The notes: generated by a model from the sequence alone, not told the origin. 64,000 nt of DNA from Limobrevibacterium gyesilva (GCF_025989185.1 NZ_JAPDNT010000007.1:62001-126000), one strand, 5' to 3'. Shown: positions 1-13,124, counted from the stretch's first letter. Made by a program: numbers and translations.

Positions 1-147
1 CTGACCACCGCCATCGCCGACCTGCCGGCGCCGCTGCGGCGCGAGGATGCGGCGTTGACGGAGGCTGCCAAGGCGGCGTTGCGGCGGTCGCTGGGGCGAC
101 GGCTGCAGAAACGACCGCTGGTGGATGTACATCTGCTGCGGGTTTGA
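1..147 (+). CDS. rnj: Ribonuclease J, C-terminal end (partial)
   Basis: The last 48 codons of a gene that enters from the left edge and ends in TGA. The tail reads ...LGRRLQKRPLVDVHLLRV, which matches the basic C-terminal end of alphaproteobacterial RNase J, a metallo-beta-lactamase-fold 5' exo/endoribonuclease acting in mRNA decay and rRNA maturation. The catalytic domain is outside the window, so the call rests on this tail plus the conserved order RNase J - DUF1467 - proS - lolCD - dnaE seen downstream. Confidence 0.7.
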   Translation: MTTAIADLPAPLRREDAALTEAAKAALRRSLGRRLQKRPLVDVHLLRV

Positions 148-176
148 AGCCCCTCTGGCCTTGAACGGAGCCAAAG

Positions 177-437
177 ATGAACCCCGTTACCGGCATAGCC
201 CTCTACGTCATGATCTGGTGGACGATGCTGTTTGCGGTCCTGCCGTTCGGCACCCGCCCGGTTGCCGACGCTGACGACACCACGGGTTGGCGCGGCGTGC
301 CGGAACGGCCGCACATGTGGCGCAAGATCCTGGCGACCACGATCCTGACGGCGGTGATTTGGGGGCTGATCTACCTGGTCATCACCAGCGACTGGATCAG
401 TTTCCGCAACGGCTGGCTGTCTTTGCCCGACGACTAG
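177..437 (+). CDS. DUF1467 family small membrane protein
   Basis: An 86-residue protein with two hydrophobic segments, roughly residues 5-25 and 50-70, separated by a short polar loop containing GTRP and VPERPHMWRK. This is the layout of DUF1467, small inner-membrane proteins of unknown function typically encoded between RNase J and prolyl-tRNA synthetase in Alphaproteobacteria. It follows the RNase J stop by 29 bases and is probably co-transcribed with it. Family and location are well supported; no function can be given. Confidence 0.85.
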   Translation: MNPVTGIALYVMIWWTMLFAVLPFGTRPVADADDTTGWRGVPERPHMWRKILATTILTAVIWGLIYLVITSDWISFRNGWLSLPDD

Positions 438-565
438 GCAGGAATGCTCAATTCTTGAACTTAAAGCTCAAATACGATGCAAACCCTGCCTGGGAATCGC
501 ATATTTCATCAGAAATGACGCGAATTTTGATGGACGATTGGGCGCTTGAACGCAATCATCACGCC

Positions 566-656
566 AGGAAGAGGAGTGGTTCCTCGACCTGCCGTGTGAC
601 TGGCGTTTCCTCCCTAAACTTGGCCCGCTTCGCCGATGGCGTGCGGGCCTTTTTTC
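566..656 (+). ncRNA. mmgR/suhB-like (alpha-r8) small RNA
   Basis: The segment can fold into hairpin 1 (GAGGA 571-575 with TCCTC 581-585), hairpin 2 (GCC 591-593 with GGC 602-604), an unpaired TTTCCTCCCT at 606-615, and a 7-bp terminator stem followed by T's. This order, with an exposed UUUCCUCCCU before the terminator hairpin, is the hallmark of the alphaproteobacterial mmgR/suhB sRNA family (Rfam suhB), which in Sinorhizobium meliloti limits PHB granule accumulation. The 5' end is estimated; no clear promoter was found. An Infernal search with the suhB model would settle it. Confidence 0.7.
622..655 (+). terminator. Rho-independent terminator of the small RNA
   Basis: Perfect 7-bp stem GGCCCGC (622-628) / GCGGGCC (643-649) with a 14-base loop, directly followed by six T residues (650-655). 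This is the clearest intrinsic terminator in the window. Confidence 0.85.
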
Positions 657-737
657 TATCTACAAGCGTAATCCCTGCAAGTCACGCGCGTTCATGCGTC
701 CCAGGGCAAATTTCAATGGCTTTATATCAAAAAACTC

Positions 738-752
738 TTGTGCAACGCACAA
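738..752. promoter_or_regulatory. Perfect inverted repeat upstream of proS (operator candidate)
   Basis: TTGTGC (738-743), spacer AAC, GCACAA (747-752), within an AT-rich patch about 190 bases before the proS start. The symmetry suits a dimeric regulator or a short hairpin. There is no run of T after it on the plus strand, so it is unlikely to be a terminator. The binding factor is unknown. Confidence 0.3.
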
Positions 753-938
753 AAATAAGCCGCCGCAAACGTTTCGGATGACCCTGCGCCCCGATCTTCA
801 TCCGGCGTGTGAGGCAACCTGCGGTGGTGCCCGACGAAGGGCGCTGGCGGGTACGGCGCTCGCCCTGTAGGTTCCCGCCTTCGCTGTTCCAGCCCTATCT
901 TGCCACGCCCCGACCCAAAGAACGGACCCGATCGAACG

Positions 939-2243
939 ATGCGCCTCTCCCGCAGCCTGGTGCCGACGCTGAAGGAAACCCCGGCCGAGGCGCAGATCGC
1001 CTCCCATCGCCTCATGTTGCGGGCCGGCCTGGTCCGCCAGACCGCCTCGGGCATCTATGCCTGGCTGCCCGCCGGCTGGCGCGTGCTGCAGAACATCGCC
1101 CAGATCGTGCGCGAGGAGCAGGACGCCTCCGGCGCCCAGGAAATGCTGATGCCGACCATCCAGTCGGCCGAGCTCTGGCGCGCCAGCGGCCGCTACGACG
1201 CCTACGGCCCGGAAATGCTGCGCCTCAAGGATCGCCACGAGCGCGAACTGCTGTACGGGCCCACCAACGAGGAGATGATCACTGAGATCGTCCGCAGCTC
1301 GGTGAAGTCCTACCGCGAATTGCCGCAGAACCTGTACCACATCCAGTGGAAGTTCCGCGACGAGGTGCGCCCCCGCTTCGGCGTCATGCGCGGCCGCGAG
1401 TTCCTGATGAAGGACGCCTACAGCTTCGACCTCGACTATGCCGGCGCCGTGGTCAGCTACCGCAAGATGATGCTGGCCTATATGCGCACCTTCCAGCGCC
1501 TGGGCCTGAAGGCCATCCCCATGGCCGCCGACAGCGGCCCGATCGGCGGCGACCTCAGCCACGAGTTCATCATCCTGGCCCCCACCGGCGAGAGCCAGGT
1601 GTTCTACGACGCGGCATTCGAGGGCATCGACTACACCGGCGGCCAGTTCTCCTTCGACTCCGAAGCCGACCTGCAGCGCTTCCACGAGATGATGACCGGA
1701 AGCTACGCCGCCACCGACGAGAAGCACGACACCGCCGCCTGGGCCAAGGTCGCCGAGAAGCGGGAAGGGCGCGGGATCGAGGTTGGCCACATCTTCTATT
1801 TCGGCACCAAGTACAGCGAGCCCATGGGCCTGACCGTCGCCGGCCCCGACGGCAAGCCGGTCGTCCCGCACATGGGCAGCTACGGCATCGGCGTCTCCCG
1901 CCTGGTCGGCGCGATCATCGAGGCCTCGCACGACGAGGCCGGCATCATCTGGCCCGACAGCGTCGCCCCCTGGCAGGCCGTCATCGTGAACCTCAAGCCC
2001 GGCGACGCCGCCTGCGACTCCATCTGCGAGGACCTGTACGCGAAATTCGCCGGCAAGGCGCTGTATGACGACCGCGCCGACCGCGCCGGCGCCAAGTTCG
2101 CCGATGCCGACCTGATGGGCCATCCCTGGCAGATCGTCGTGGGCCCGCGCGGCGCCGCCGCGGGCAACGTGGAGCTGAAGCGCCGCGCCACCGGCGAGCG
2201 CCAGGAACTCGCTGTGGACGCGGCATTGGCCCGCATCCTCTAG
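939..2243 (+). CDS. proS: Prolyl-tRNA synthetase, short form without editing insert
   Basis: Charges tRNA-Pro with proline in the cytoplasm. The 434-residue product shows class II synthetase motifs: motif 2 with [10 protein letters not shown] and REFLMKD (about residues 137-160) and motif 3 with GIGVSRL (about 320). The TxE proline-site region YGPTNEEM is at about 107-114. The INS editing domain of the ~570-residue bacterial form is absent, as is normal for Alphaproteobacteria, which rely on trans-editing. I chose ATG 939 ([11 protein letters not shown]) over an in-frame TTG at 900 because the family begins at this point. lolC follows after 17 bases. Confidence 0.96.
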   Translation: MRLSRSLVPTLKETPAEAQIASHRLMLRAGLVRQTASGIYAWLPAGWRVLQNIAQIVREEQDASGAQEMLMPTIQSAELWRASGRYDAYGPEMLRLKDRHERELLYGPTNEEMITEIVRSSVKSYRELPQNLYHIQWKFRDEVRPRFGVMRGREFLMKDAYSFDLDYAGAVVSYRKMMLAYMRTFQRLGLKAIPMAADSGPIGGDLSHEFIILAPTGESQVFYDAAFEGIDYTGGQFSFDSEADLQRFHEMMTGSYAATDEKHDTAAWAKVAEKREGRGIEVGHIFYFGTKYSEPMGLTVAGPDGKPVVPHMGSYGIGVSRLVGAIIEASHDEAGIIWPDSVAPWQAVIVNLKPGDAACDSICEDLYAKFAGKALYDDRADRAGAKFADADLMGHPWQIVVGPRGAAAGNVELKRRATGERQELAVDAALARIL

Positions 2244-2260
2244 CATGAGCGCGGGTTAGC

Positions 2261-3506
2261 ATGTTCGGGCCGTTCGAGCGCGCGGTCGCCGGCCGCTACC
2301 TGCGGGCCCGCCGGGGCGAGCGCTTCGTCTCCGTCATCGCCGGCTTTTCGCTGGTCGGCATCGCCCTGGGTGTCGCCACCCTGATCATCGTCATGTCGGT
2401 GATGAATGGGTTCCGCCAGGAGCTGCTGGGCCGCATCCTCGGGCTCAACGGCCATCTCGGCATCTACGGCGTGGGCCAGCCGCTGGTGGATTACGACGCC
2501 GTCGCCGCCCGCGTCCGCGGCGTGCCCGGCGTCGTGTCGGTCATGCCCATGGTGGAGAGTGCGGCCGGCCTGAAAGCCGACCGCGGTGGCGGCTTCACCG
2601 GCGGCGTGGTGCGCGGCGTGCGCCTCGACGACCTGCGCCGCACCCATGTCGTGGCCGACAACATCCGCGCCGGCAGCCTCGACGCCTTCAAGGGCAACGA
2701 CGCGGTGGCGATCGGCGTCGGGCTGGCGCAGAAATTCGGCATCGGCATCGGCGACCGCATCCAGATCTACGCGCCGGAATCGCAATCCACCCCGTTCGGC
2801 AGCATCCCCCGCGGCCGCGCCTACACCGTGGTCGCGCTGTTCCAGGTCGGCTTCAACGAGGCCGACACCAGCTTCGTCTACATGCCGCTCGATGCCGCCC
2901 AGATCCTGTTCCGCGTCGAGAACGCGGCCACCCAGATCGAGGTCGTCACCACCGACCCCGATCGCGTGCGCGAGGTGAACCGCGCCATCCGCGCGGCGCT
3001 CGGCCCCCTGCCGGTGCGCGTCATCGACTGGACCCAGAACAACAACAGCTTCTTCGCCGCGGTCGAGGTCGAACGGAACGTGATGTTCCTGATCCTGACC
3101 CTGATCATCCTGGTGGCCGCCTTCAACATCGTCTCCTCGCTGATCATGATGGTGAAGGACAAGACCAAGGACATCGCCGTGCTGCGCACCATCGGCGCCG
3201 GCTCGGGTTCGATCATGCGCATCTTCCTGATGTGTGGCGCCTCCGTCGGCATCGCCGGCACGCTGCTCGGCACCCTGCTGGGCGTGGTGTTCTGCCTGAA
3301 CATCGAGACCATCCGCGGCTGGCTGGAAAGCCTCACCGGCACCAACCTGTTCAATCCCGAGGTCTATTTCCTCAGCCGCCTGCCGGCCGTGCTGCAATGG
3401 AACGAGGTGCTGCAGGTGGTCGGCATGGCGCTGGTGCTGTCGCTGCTCGCCACGCTCTATCCAAGCTGGCGCGCCGCCCGCACCGACCCGGTGGAAGCCC
3501 TGCGCC

Positions 3507-3514
<8 letters not shown>
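2261..3514 (+). CDS. lolC: Lipoprotein-releasing ABC transporter permease, LolC/LolE (LolF-type)
   Basis: Inner-membrane subunit that extracts mature outer-membrane lipoproteins and hands them to LolA. The 417 residues have one N-terminal membrane helix (about 24-48), a large periplasmic MacB-like domain (about 50-265) and three C-terminal helices (about 270-400), the FtsX/MacB layout. Only one such permease sits beside lolD, so the complex is probably a homodimer of a LolF-type protein, as in most Alphaproteobacteria, rather than a LolC-LolE heterodimer. The last 8 bases overlap lolD, implying translational coupling. Confidence 0.93.
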
Positions 3515-7603
<4,089 letters not shown>

Positions 7604-7627
7604 CGCCAGCCTGATCCGTCGCCGGCA

Positions 7628-8752
7628 TTACTGGGTGGCGCGCTGGCGCTGCCAGACCAGGAACTGCTGGAACAGGGCCGCGCGCTCCTGATCGGTCATT
7701 GCCGGACGGGCGCCGCCGGACTGCGCCAGGAACGCGTTGAAGTCCTGCCGCAGCGCGCCTTCGCCCGCGCCGCCGGCCGTCTGCAGGCGCAGCCATTCCT
7801 GGGCCGCCGGGAAGCGCGTCCAGCCCGGCACCTGCGCGGCCAGGTTGACTTCCTTCCATTTCGGATGGCGCGGCGGCTTCAGGAACGAGGGGAACTTGTC
7901 GAAGAACGCCGCAACGAAGCGTGCCACCTTCCGATACCTCTCGGTATTCGGCGGCCAGCCATATGCGGCCATGACCGACCCGACCGCGAGGGTCTCGACA
8001 TCGGCGCCCTCCGGCACCAGGGCGGGGTATTCGGCGTGCCCGAGCGACGAGGGCAGGTAGGTGTCCAGCAGGGCAGGCGTCATCGCCACGGGCAGGAAGT
8101 GCAAGCCCGTATCGGGGGCAATCCCCGTGAACAGCCGCGCGGGCTTTCCGGTGACGTAGCCGATCGCGGCAATCTCGCCGTTCTTCAGCTTCTCGAGCGC
8201 CGTATTCTGGTCGTCGTTGGCGAGTTTCGCGCTGATGCCGAGCGCGTCGAGCACAAGCGAAACCGTCATCGCGGAGCCGCTTCCGCGCACGTCCACATTG
8301 ACGGTCTTGCCGGCGAGGTCCTGCAGGCTGGCGATGTCCTTGCGCGCCAGGATATGCAACTCCTCGTCATACAGCTTGGTGATGTATTCGACGGACTGAT
8401 CGACCCCGGGGAACAGCTTCTCGCGCCGGACATACGCCAGCGCATCGGACTGCACGATGCCGATATCCACGCCCCGCAGGAACATGATGTCGGAGATGTT
8501 GCCGACCGAACCCTTGCCGATCAGCGCCAGCACCCGCAGCCGGTCGCCGTCGTCGAGCACCGCCGCGAGATCGGCGGCAATACGGATATACGTGCCGTCC
8601 ACGCCACCGGAGACGATGCCGACCGTGCCGGCATTCGCGCGCATGACCGCGGCGTCGTTCGTCGGCAGCGCGCCTTGCGCCAGCGCGGCGGCTCCCGCGA
8701 GCGGCGCAAGGCAGGCGACAAGGAACACGAGCCTCAGCGTGCGTGAGATCAT
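7628..8752 (-). CDS. TAXI family TRAP-type solute-binding protein
   Basis: A periplasmic binding protein of 374 residues. An N-terminal signal peptide (about 1-25, ending near AAALAQG) is followed by the TAXI (NMT1-like) domain: GIVSGGVDGTYIRIA near the start, DIGIVQSDA, LAGKTVNVDVRGSGSAMT and PALVPEGADVETLAVGS. TAXI proteins normally serve TRAP transporters for C4 or glutamate-type ligands, but no TRAP membrane gene is adjacent. Instead it lies 25 bases downstream of an ExeA-type ATPase in the same direction. The C-terminal ~70 residues extend beyond the usual domain and are rich in Gln and Arg. Confidence 0.88.
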   Translation of the reverse strand: MISRTLRLVFLVACLAPLAGAAALAQGALPTNDAAVMRANAGTVGIVSGGVDGTYIRIAADLAAVLDDGDRLRVLALIGKGSVGNISDIMFLRGVDIGIVQSDALAYVRREKLFPGVDQSVEYITKLYDEELHILARKDIASLQDLAGKTVNVDVRGSGSAMTVSLVLDALGISAKLANDDQNTALEKLKNGEIAAIGYVTGKPARLFTGIAPDTGLHFLPVAMTPALLDTYLPSSLGHAEYPALVPEGADVETLAVGSVMAAYGWPPNTERYRKVARFVAAFFDKFPSFLKPPRHPKWKEVNLAAQVPGWTRFPAAQEWLRLQTAGGAGEGALRQDFNAFLAQSGGARPAMTDQERAALFQQFLVWQRQRATQ

Positions 8753-8777
8753 GGCGTGCCTCCCGTGGGGTCTTTTG

Positions 8778-11363
8778 TCATTGGCCGGCTTGAGACTTGA
8801 GTTTCTTCAGGCGGTCGCCGGCTTCCCGGTCGCCGAGCGCGATCGCCTTCTGGTACCAGGCGGATGCCCGATCGGGGTTGCCCTGGATACCGCGTGCGCC
8901 GATTTCGGCCAGGAACACGGGATCATAGGTCTTGCCCGCGCCGGTCGAGGCAGGACCGCTGCCCGCAGCGGCCGCCCGCTCGTATAGCAGCCGCGCTCCC
9001 GAGACGTCGCCTTCGCTCAGCATGGAGTCGCCCCGATGGAGAAAGGCGGCGACCATCGCCGGCGAAAGTGACACGGCAGTACCACGGCTTGATGCGGGAG
9101 GCTCGACACCGTGTCCCAGGCCGATGGCTGTCTGCGTCTGCGCCTGCGGTTGTGCCGGCGCAGGTGCCGGCGCGGGAGCGGGTATCGGTTGCGACGCCGC
9201 GGGGGTCGTTATTGCCACTTCACCCGCCGCCGCCGGAGGTGGCGCGACTGCCGGCATGATGGTGACCGGCTGCAAAGCGGCCGGCCCGGCTGGCGCAGCG
9301 GCGGGCGGCAACACGGGCGGCGCGGCGGTCGTCTCGGTGATGCTTGCCGGCTCGGCGACGGGCCTGGCCGCCGGGGCCATGAGCGGCGCCGAAACAGGGC
9401 CCTCAGGCGCGGCAGGGCCCTCGGGCGCGGGAGACTCTTGCGCTCGGGCGGGTCCCTGTTCGGGGGCCGCAGGCACCGGAGTCCGAGACACGGCCACGTC
9501 CCCCGTGCCTGCCGCGGGCGCGCTCTGGATGGGCTGTTCCGTGGGTGCCGGGGCGGCCGGCGTTCCCGTCGGGCTGTCCGCTTCGAGTTCCGCCGGAGCT
9601 GTTGTCGCAGGTGGCGTGGGCGACGGCTCGGCGGGCGCCGTTGCCTCTTGGGGCGCCGCGGCGGCATCAGGAGTGCCGGCGCCGGAAGCGGCAGGCTGCG
9701 CTGCCTCGGCTGGTGCGGGGACGGCCGGCGCCGGGCTCGAAGTCTCGACCCCGGCCGGCGCCGCATCGGCTCCGGCGGGCGGAAGTGCCGGCGGCTGTGG
9801 CGCCAGCGACGGCTCCGCCGTGTCCGAAGCCGGTGCCGCTTCGTCTGCCCCAGCGGCAGGTGGCGGCGTATCGCCACTATCGGGTGCCGCCACGGACGCA
9901 GCCTCGGCTATCGGCTTGCGCGCGGCTGGCTGGTCCGCGGCCGGGGTGGCTGTGGCCGGCTGTTGCAACGTGGCCGCCTGATCCGGTTCCGGCGCTGATC
10001 CTGTGCGGGCAGCCGGCTCAGCGGCGTTCGCAGACTCCGGCTGACCCTTGTCAGCGGCCGTCTCGGCCCGGCCGTCGACCGCCGCCGCCTCGGCGGCCTC
10101 TGTGGTGCCGGACAATGAGGCGGCGGCCAGAGTAAGGTTGGCCGGCATTTGCGGTGCCGGTACAACTTCGGGCACTGGCATCGTGTCCGATGTGACCGCG
10201 GCCGAGGACGGAGCGGCCCGCACCCCCGTGCCGCCGCCCAACAGGGTTGCCGCTGCGATCTCGTTCAAACGGTCAGACGGAGCCAGGCGGACCCAGGCCG
10301 CTCCACCCAGCGCGATCACCAGGGCCGTGCCAGCCGCGACCTGGGCCATTCGCCGAAGCCGGTAGCCTGGTGCCGGGGCGGCGCGTCGCTCCATGGCAAC
10401 GATGGCCGCAGCCGGCCTGGCCGGTGGCAGGGGCGGCGGGGTTGCCACGATGGGGCCGATCCCTTCCGGCCACCCGGCAATCCTGGCGCCGATCGTGTGT
10501 GGAACGTCGGCCGGTTCCTGCCGCACGGGATCGCGTGCGCCGACCAGCGCACCCCCCGGCATCGGCGGCAGCGACGCGGCGGCGTTCTTCACGATGTCCG
10601 GCGTGATCGTCTTGCAGCGACGGCAGGCGCCAATGGCAAGCGCGGAACTCAGGATCCGGTTTATCCGCCCCGGGGTGCCCCTGGCGTGAAGAACCGTCTG
10701 GCTCAGCGCCTCTGCGGTCATCACCCGGGTCGTCGTCCTGCCGGCGCGCTTCAACTGGAACGCGATGTACTGCTCGGCGTCCTCGTCGGACAGTGGCGCG
10801 AGAACCGGTCTGGTGACGATCCGTTCGGCGAGTTCGTGAATGCCCTCGCGCGCCAGCGTCTCCCAGAAGCCGGGGCGGCCGACGAACACGAACTGAAGAA
10901 CAGGCACCCCGCATTGGGCCCGCGCGCTCATCAGCTGCAGAAACGCGAGTGCGTTCGGCGCCAGCAGATGCGCGTCGTCGATGGCAAGCACGACGTGCTG
11001 TTCGTCGGCCACCGCCGTCGTCAGCGTCTTGAAGACCTCCGCCACGTCGGCGTCCGAGACGTCGCGGCTGGACTTGTGGGCGATCTGTCCCATCAGCGCG
11101 CGCAGGTTCTGCAGCGAGAACGACGGATTGTCGACGCGCACGAACCGGATCCTCTCGGCCGCAAGCGCCGCGATCACGGCATTCAGGATCGTTGTCTTGC
11201 CGGCCCCCTGTTCGCCGGTCAGAGCCAGAAAAATCTGCCGGTCCCGAATCCCCTGCACGATCGCGGAGATGGCATCCCGGTAGCCATCCGACATGAAGAT
11301 CTCATGTCCATCCGCAGGCAGCTCGAATGGATCAAAGGACAAGCCATAGAGATCCAGATACAT
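8778..11363 (-). CDS. ExeA/GspA-like membrane ATPase with Pro/Ala linker and Sel1-like C-terminus
   Basis: An 861-residue protein in four parts. Residues 1-270 are an ExeA-type AAA ATPase: the opening LYGLSFDPFELPAD, Walker A GEQGAGKT (50-57), Walker B VVLAIDD (124-130) and a sensor-like RPVLAPL. Residues about 341-359 form one membrane helix. Residues about 385-760 are low-complexity Pro/Ala/Glu. About 775-860 resembles Sel1/TPR repeats (ARLLYERAAAAGSG, ASAWYQKAIALGD). ExeA/GspA proteins help assemble secretion complexes through peptidoglycan and usually end in a peptidoglycan-binding domain; that domain is replaced here. Topology suggests a cytoplasmic ATPase and periplasmic repeats. Function unknown. 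Confidence 0.85.
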   Translation of the reverse strand: MYLDLYGLSFDPFELPADGHEIFMSDGYRDAISAIVQGIRDRQIFLALTGEQGAGKTTILNAVIAALAAERIRFVRVDNPSFSLQNLRALMGQIAHKSSRDVSDADVAEVFKTLTTAVADEQHVVLAIDDAHLLAPNALAFLQLMSARAQCGVPVLQFVFVGRPGFWETLAREGIHELAERIVTRPVLAPLSDEDAEQYIAFQLKRAGRTTTRVMTAEALSQTVLHARGTPGRINRILSSALAIGACRRCKTITPDIVKNAAASLPPMPGGALVGARDPVRQEPADVPHTIGARIAGWPEGIGPIVATPPPLPPARPAAAIVAMERRAAPAPGYRLRRMAQVAAGTALVIALGGAAWVRLAPSDRLNEIAAATLLGGGTGVRAAPSSAAVTSDTMPVPEVVPAPQMPANLTLAAASLSGTTEAAEAAAVDGRAETAADKGQPESANAAEPAARTGSAPEPDQAATLQQPATATPAADQPAARKPIAEAASVAAPDSGDTPPPAAGADEAAPASDTAEPSLAPQPPALPPAGADAAPAGVETSSPAPAVPAPAEAAQPAASGAGTPDAAAAPQEATAPAEPSPTPPATTAPAELEADSPTGTPAAPAPTEQPIQSAPAAGTGDVAVSRTPVPAAPEQGPARAQESPAPEGPAAPEGPVSAPLMAPAARPVAEPASITETTAAPPVLPPAAAPAGPAALQPVTIMPAVAPPPAAAGEVAITTPAASQPIPAPAPAPAPAQPQAQTQTAIGLGHGVEPPASSRGTAVSLSPAMVAAFLHRGDSMLSEGDVSGARLLYERAAAAGSGPASTGAGKTYDPVFLAEIGARGIQGNPDRASAWYQKAIALGDREAGDRLKKLKSQAGQ

Positions 11364-11830
11364 CGCCTGTCATCTCCCGGCGCATATAGAGCGCCGAAGG
11401 GCTGCATCCGAGACGAAAAACTTCGTGATCGTTGCGGCAGTGCTTGCAGCATGGGCCTGCACATTGCGGCGCACGTAGTACAGGTGGCATGGAAACGCCG
11501 CCCGCTTCCCGCTTGTCTGCGCTGCACTCGTGCGATGCGCGGCCACGTGCGGCATCTGCCTTCTCCTCGGCCTGCGGCACGGTAAGTCCCGGTCCGACAC
11601 GGAAGGCTTCGCTCGATCGGGGACAGCATTGGCGCTGTCCAACGGCCATTCCACCCGGCGGCGATATTTGAAAGTGTAGTGTTCGCAACGGCCCGGATGC
11701 AATTCAGGAGTTGCCAGCGTCTGGCCGGCGCAAGCCGGAGATTGCGCCGGAGATGGGCTTCTCCGGGCCCCTTGACGCCCGGCCCCCCGTGTCTTCTCCT
11801 CCCGGGCATTGGACGCATGGGGACACGAGC
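11364..11830. other. Divergent intergenic region, ATPase and aminotransferase
   Basis: About 470 bases between two divergent genes, expected to hold both promoters. I see a 7-bp inverted repeat at 11621-11640 (GGACAGC / GCTGTCC, loop 6) and a 9-bp one at 11725-11750 (CCGGCGCAA / TTGCGCCGG, loop 8). The latter is about 80 bases before the aminotransferase start, where it could form a leader hairpin. Neither is followed by a T run. No RNA gene or convincing small protein was recognised. Confidence 0.4.
11725..11750 (+). repeat. 9-bp inverted repeat in the aminotransferase leader
   Basis: CCGGCGCAA (11725-11733) and TTGCGCCGG (11742-11750) pair perfectly around an 8-base loop. Placed about 80 bases before ATG 11831 it may act as an mRNA hairpin or an operator. 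There is no T tract, and its role is not established. Confidence 0.4.
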
Positions 11831-12676
11831 ATGGCCGCGACATTCTGGCTGGACGGACATTGGACCGACGAGGCGCCGCGCCTGACCGGCCCCGCTGATC
11901 ATTCGTTCTGGCAATCCTCCGTCATTTTCGACGGCGCCCGCGCCATTGCCGGCCTTGCGCCCGACCTCGACCTGCACTGCCGCCGCGCCATCGCGTCCGC
12001 CCACGCCATGGCCCTGAAGCCCGGCATCGCCGCCGAGGAGATCGAGCGCCTCGCCATCGAGGGCATCCGCCGCTTCCCGCGCGATGCCGTTCTTTACATC
12101 AAGCCGGTGTTCTACGCCGCCGGCGGCATGATCTCGGCCGACTCCGCCACCACCGCCTTCGTGCTGCACATCTTCGAGGCCCCGCTGCCCGGCGCCGGCG
12201 GCTTCTCCGCCACGCTGTCGCCGTTGCGCCGCCCCGCCCCCGAAATGGCGCCGACCGACGCCAAGGCCGCCTGCCTCTACCCCAACTCCGACCGCGCCAC
12301 CCGCGAGGCCAACGGCCGTGGCTTCGACCACGCGGTGATGCGCGACCCCTGGGACAACATCGCCGAGTTCGCCTTCGCCAACCTGATGCTGGTGAAGGGC
12401 GGCCGCGTGCTCACCCCGGCCGCCAACGGCACCTTCCTGGCCGGCATCACCCGCCGCCGCGTCATGGCCTTGCTGAACGAGGCCGGGACCGAGGCCGTCG
12501 AGGCGAAACTGACCGCGCAGGACCTGCACGACGCCGACGAGATCTTCAGTTGCGGCAACTACGGCAAGGTGGTCGCCTGCACCCGCTTCGAGGACCGCCA
12601 GCTCAATGCCGGCCCGGTGTTCACCGAGGCGCGGCGGCGGTATTTCGCCTGGGCCGAAGGCAGCCGGGTCAACTGA
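11831..12676 (+). CDS. Class IV aminotransferase, branched-chain amino acid type
   Basis: A PLP-dependent aminotransferase of 281 residues related to IlvE, which interconverts branched-chain amino acids and 2-oxoacids. The catalytic lysine is K145 in PTDAKAACLYPNS, in the family's KxxxxYPNS setting, and the phosphate-region acid is E179 in NIAEFAFAN. I chose ATG 11831 (MAATFWLDGHW) because this is where the family begins; the frame is open further upstream to 11711 without family resemblance. Related D-amino-acid or 4-amino-4-deoxychorismate enzymes share the fold, so substrate specificity is inferred. Confidence 0.85.
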   Translation: MAATFWLDGHWTDEAPRLTGPADHSFWQSSVIFDGARAIAGLAPDLDLHCRRAIASAHAMALKPGIAAEEIERLAIEGIRRFPRDAVLYIKPVFYAAGGMISADSATTAFVLHIFEAPLPGAGGFSATLSPLRRPAPEMAPTDAKAACLYPNSDRATREANGRGFDHAVMRDPWDNIAEFAFANLMLVKGGRVLTPAANGTFLAGITRRRVMALLNEAGTEAVEAKLTAQDLHDADEIFSCGNYGKVVACTRFEDRQLNAGPVFTEARRRYFAWAEGSRVN

Positions 12677-12722
12677 ACGACGTCCGGGAGCTGCGCCACG
12701 TCACCCTGAACGGGGAGCCTCC

Positions 12723-13124
12723 ATGCCCGTCCAGCCGGCCCTGACGCTCGGCATCGGGATCGCCCGGCCGTTGGCCGAGGTGTACGCCTTCCTGGCCGAG
12801 CCGGGGAACTTCGCGAAATGGGCGTCCGGCCTCGGCCATTCGTTCCACCGTATCGGCGACGGGGAATGGCGGGCGGAGACGCCGATGGGGCCGATGACGA
12901 TCCGCTTCACCGCGCCCAACCCGTACGGCGTGCTCGACCACGACGTGATTCCCGAAACCGGCGGTGCGATGCACAACCCGATGCGGGTCGTCGCCAACGG
13001 CGACGGCAGTGAGGTGGTGTTCACCTTGTTCCAGCGCCCCGGCGTGTCCGACGCGGCGTTCGCGCGCGATGCGGACTGGGTCCGGCGTGATCTTCTCGCC
13101 CTCAAGACGCTGCTCGAAAGCTGA
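12723..13124 (+). CDS. SRPBCC family protein
   Basis: A 133-residue protein starting MPVQPALTLGIGIARPLAEVYAF, with the START/Bet v1-like pattern: an N-terminal strand, VYAFLAEPGNFAKWASGLG near 20-40, and a C-terminal helix ending in LKTLLES. This superfamily binds hydrophobic ligands or catalyses polyketide-cyclase-like reactions; the ligand is unknown. A GGGGAG ribosome site lies before ATG 12723. It follows the aminotransferase by 46 bases and may be co-transcribed. rpsB begins 225 bases downstream with its own leader. Confidence 0.8.
   Translation: MPVQPALTLGIGIARPLAEVYAFLAEPGNFAKWASGLGHSFHRIGDGEWRAETPMGPMTIRFTAPNPYGVLDHDVIPETGGAMHNPMRVVANGDGSEVVFTLFQRPGVSDAAFARDADWVRRDLLALKTLLES

Larger units (their letters stand above)
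438..938. other. Intergenic region DUF1467-proS
   Basis: About 500 bases without a convincing protein gene. AT content is higher than in the flanking genes, especially at 440-560 and 700-760. It holds an mmgR/suhB-like small RNA with its own terminator (566-656) and, nearer proS, a perfect 6-bp inverted repeat (738-752). The short open frames here lack good start signals and family resemblance. The proS promoter presumably lies at about 700-900, but I see no clear -35/-10 pair. Confidence 0.6.

Noticed and set aside
438-781. Short open frames across the small RNA region as a protein gene
   Set aside because: The peptide resembles nothing, lacks a good start and runs through the terminator hairpin; the RNA explanation accounts for the structure.
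900-938. TTG start for proS adding 13 residues
   Set aside because: The extra residues have no family counterpart, and ProRS begins at [11 protein letters not shown] (ATG 939).
8932-9998. Long plus-strand open frames rich in Gly/Ala or Arg opposite the ATPase linker
   Set aside because: They are antisense to the Pro/Ala low-complexity region and merely reflect its repetitive codons.
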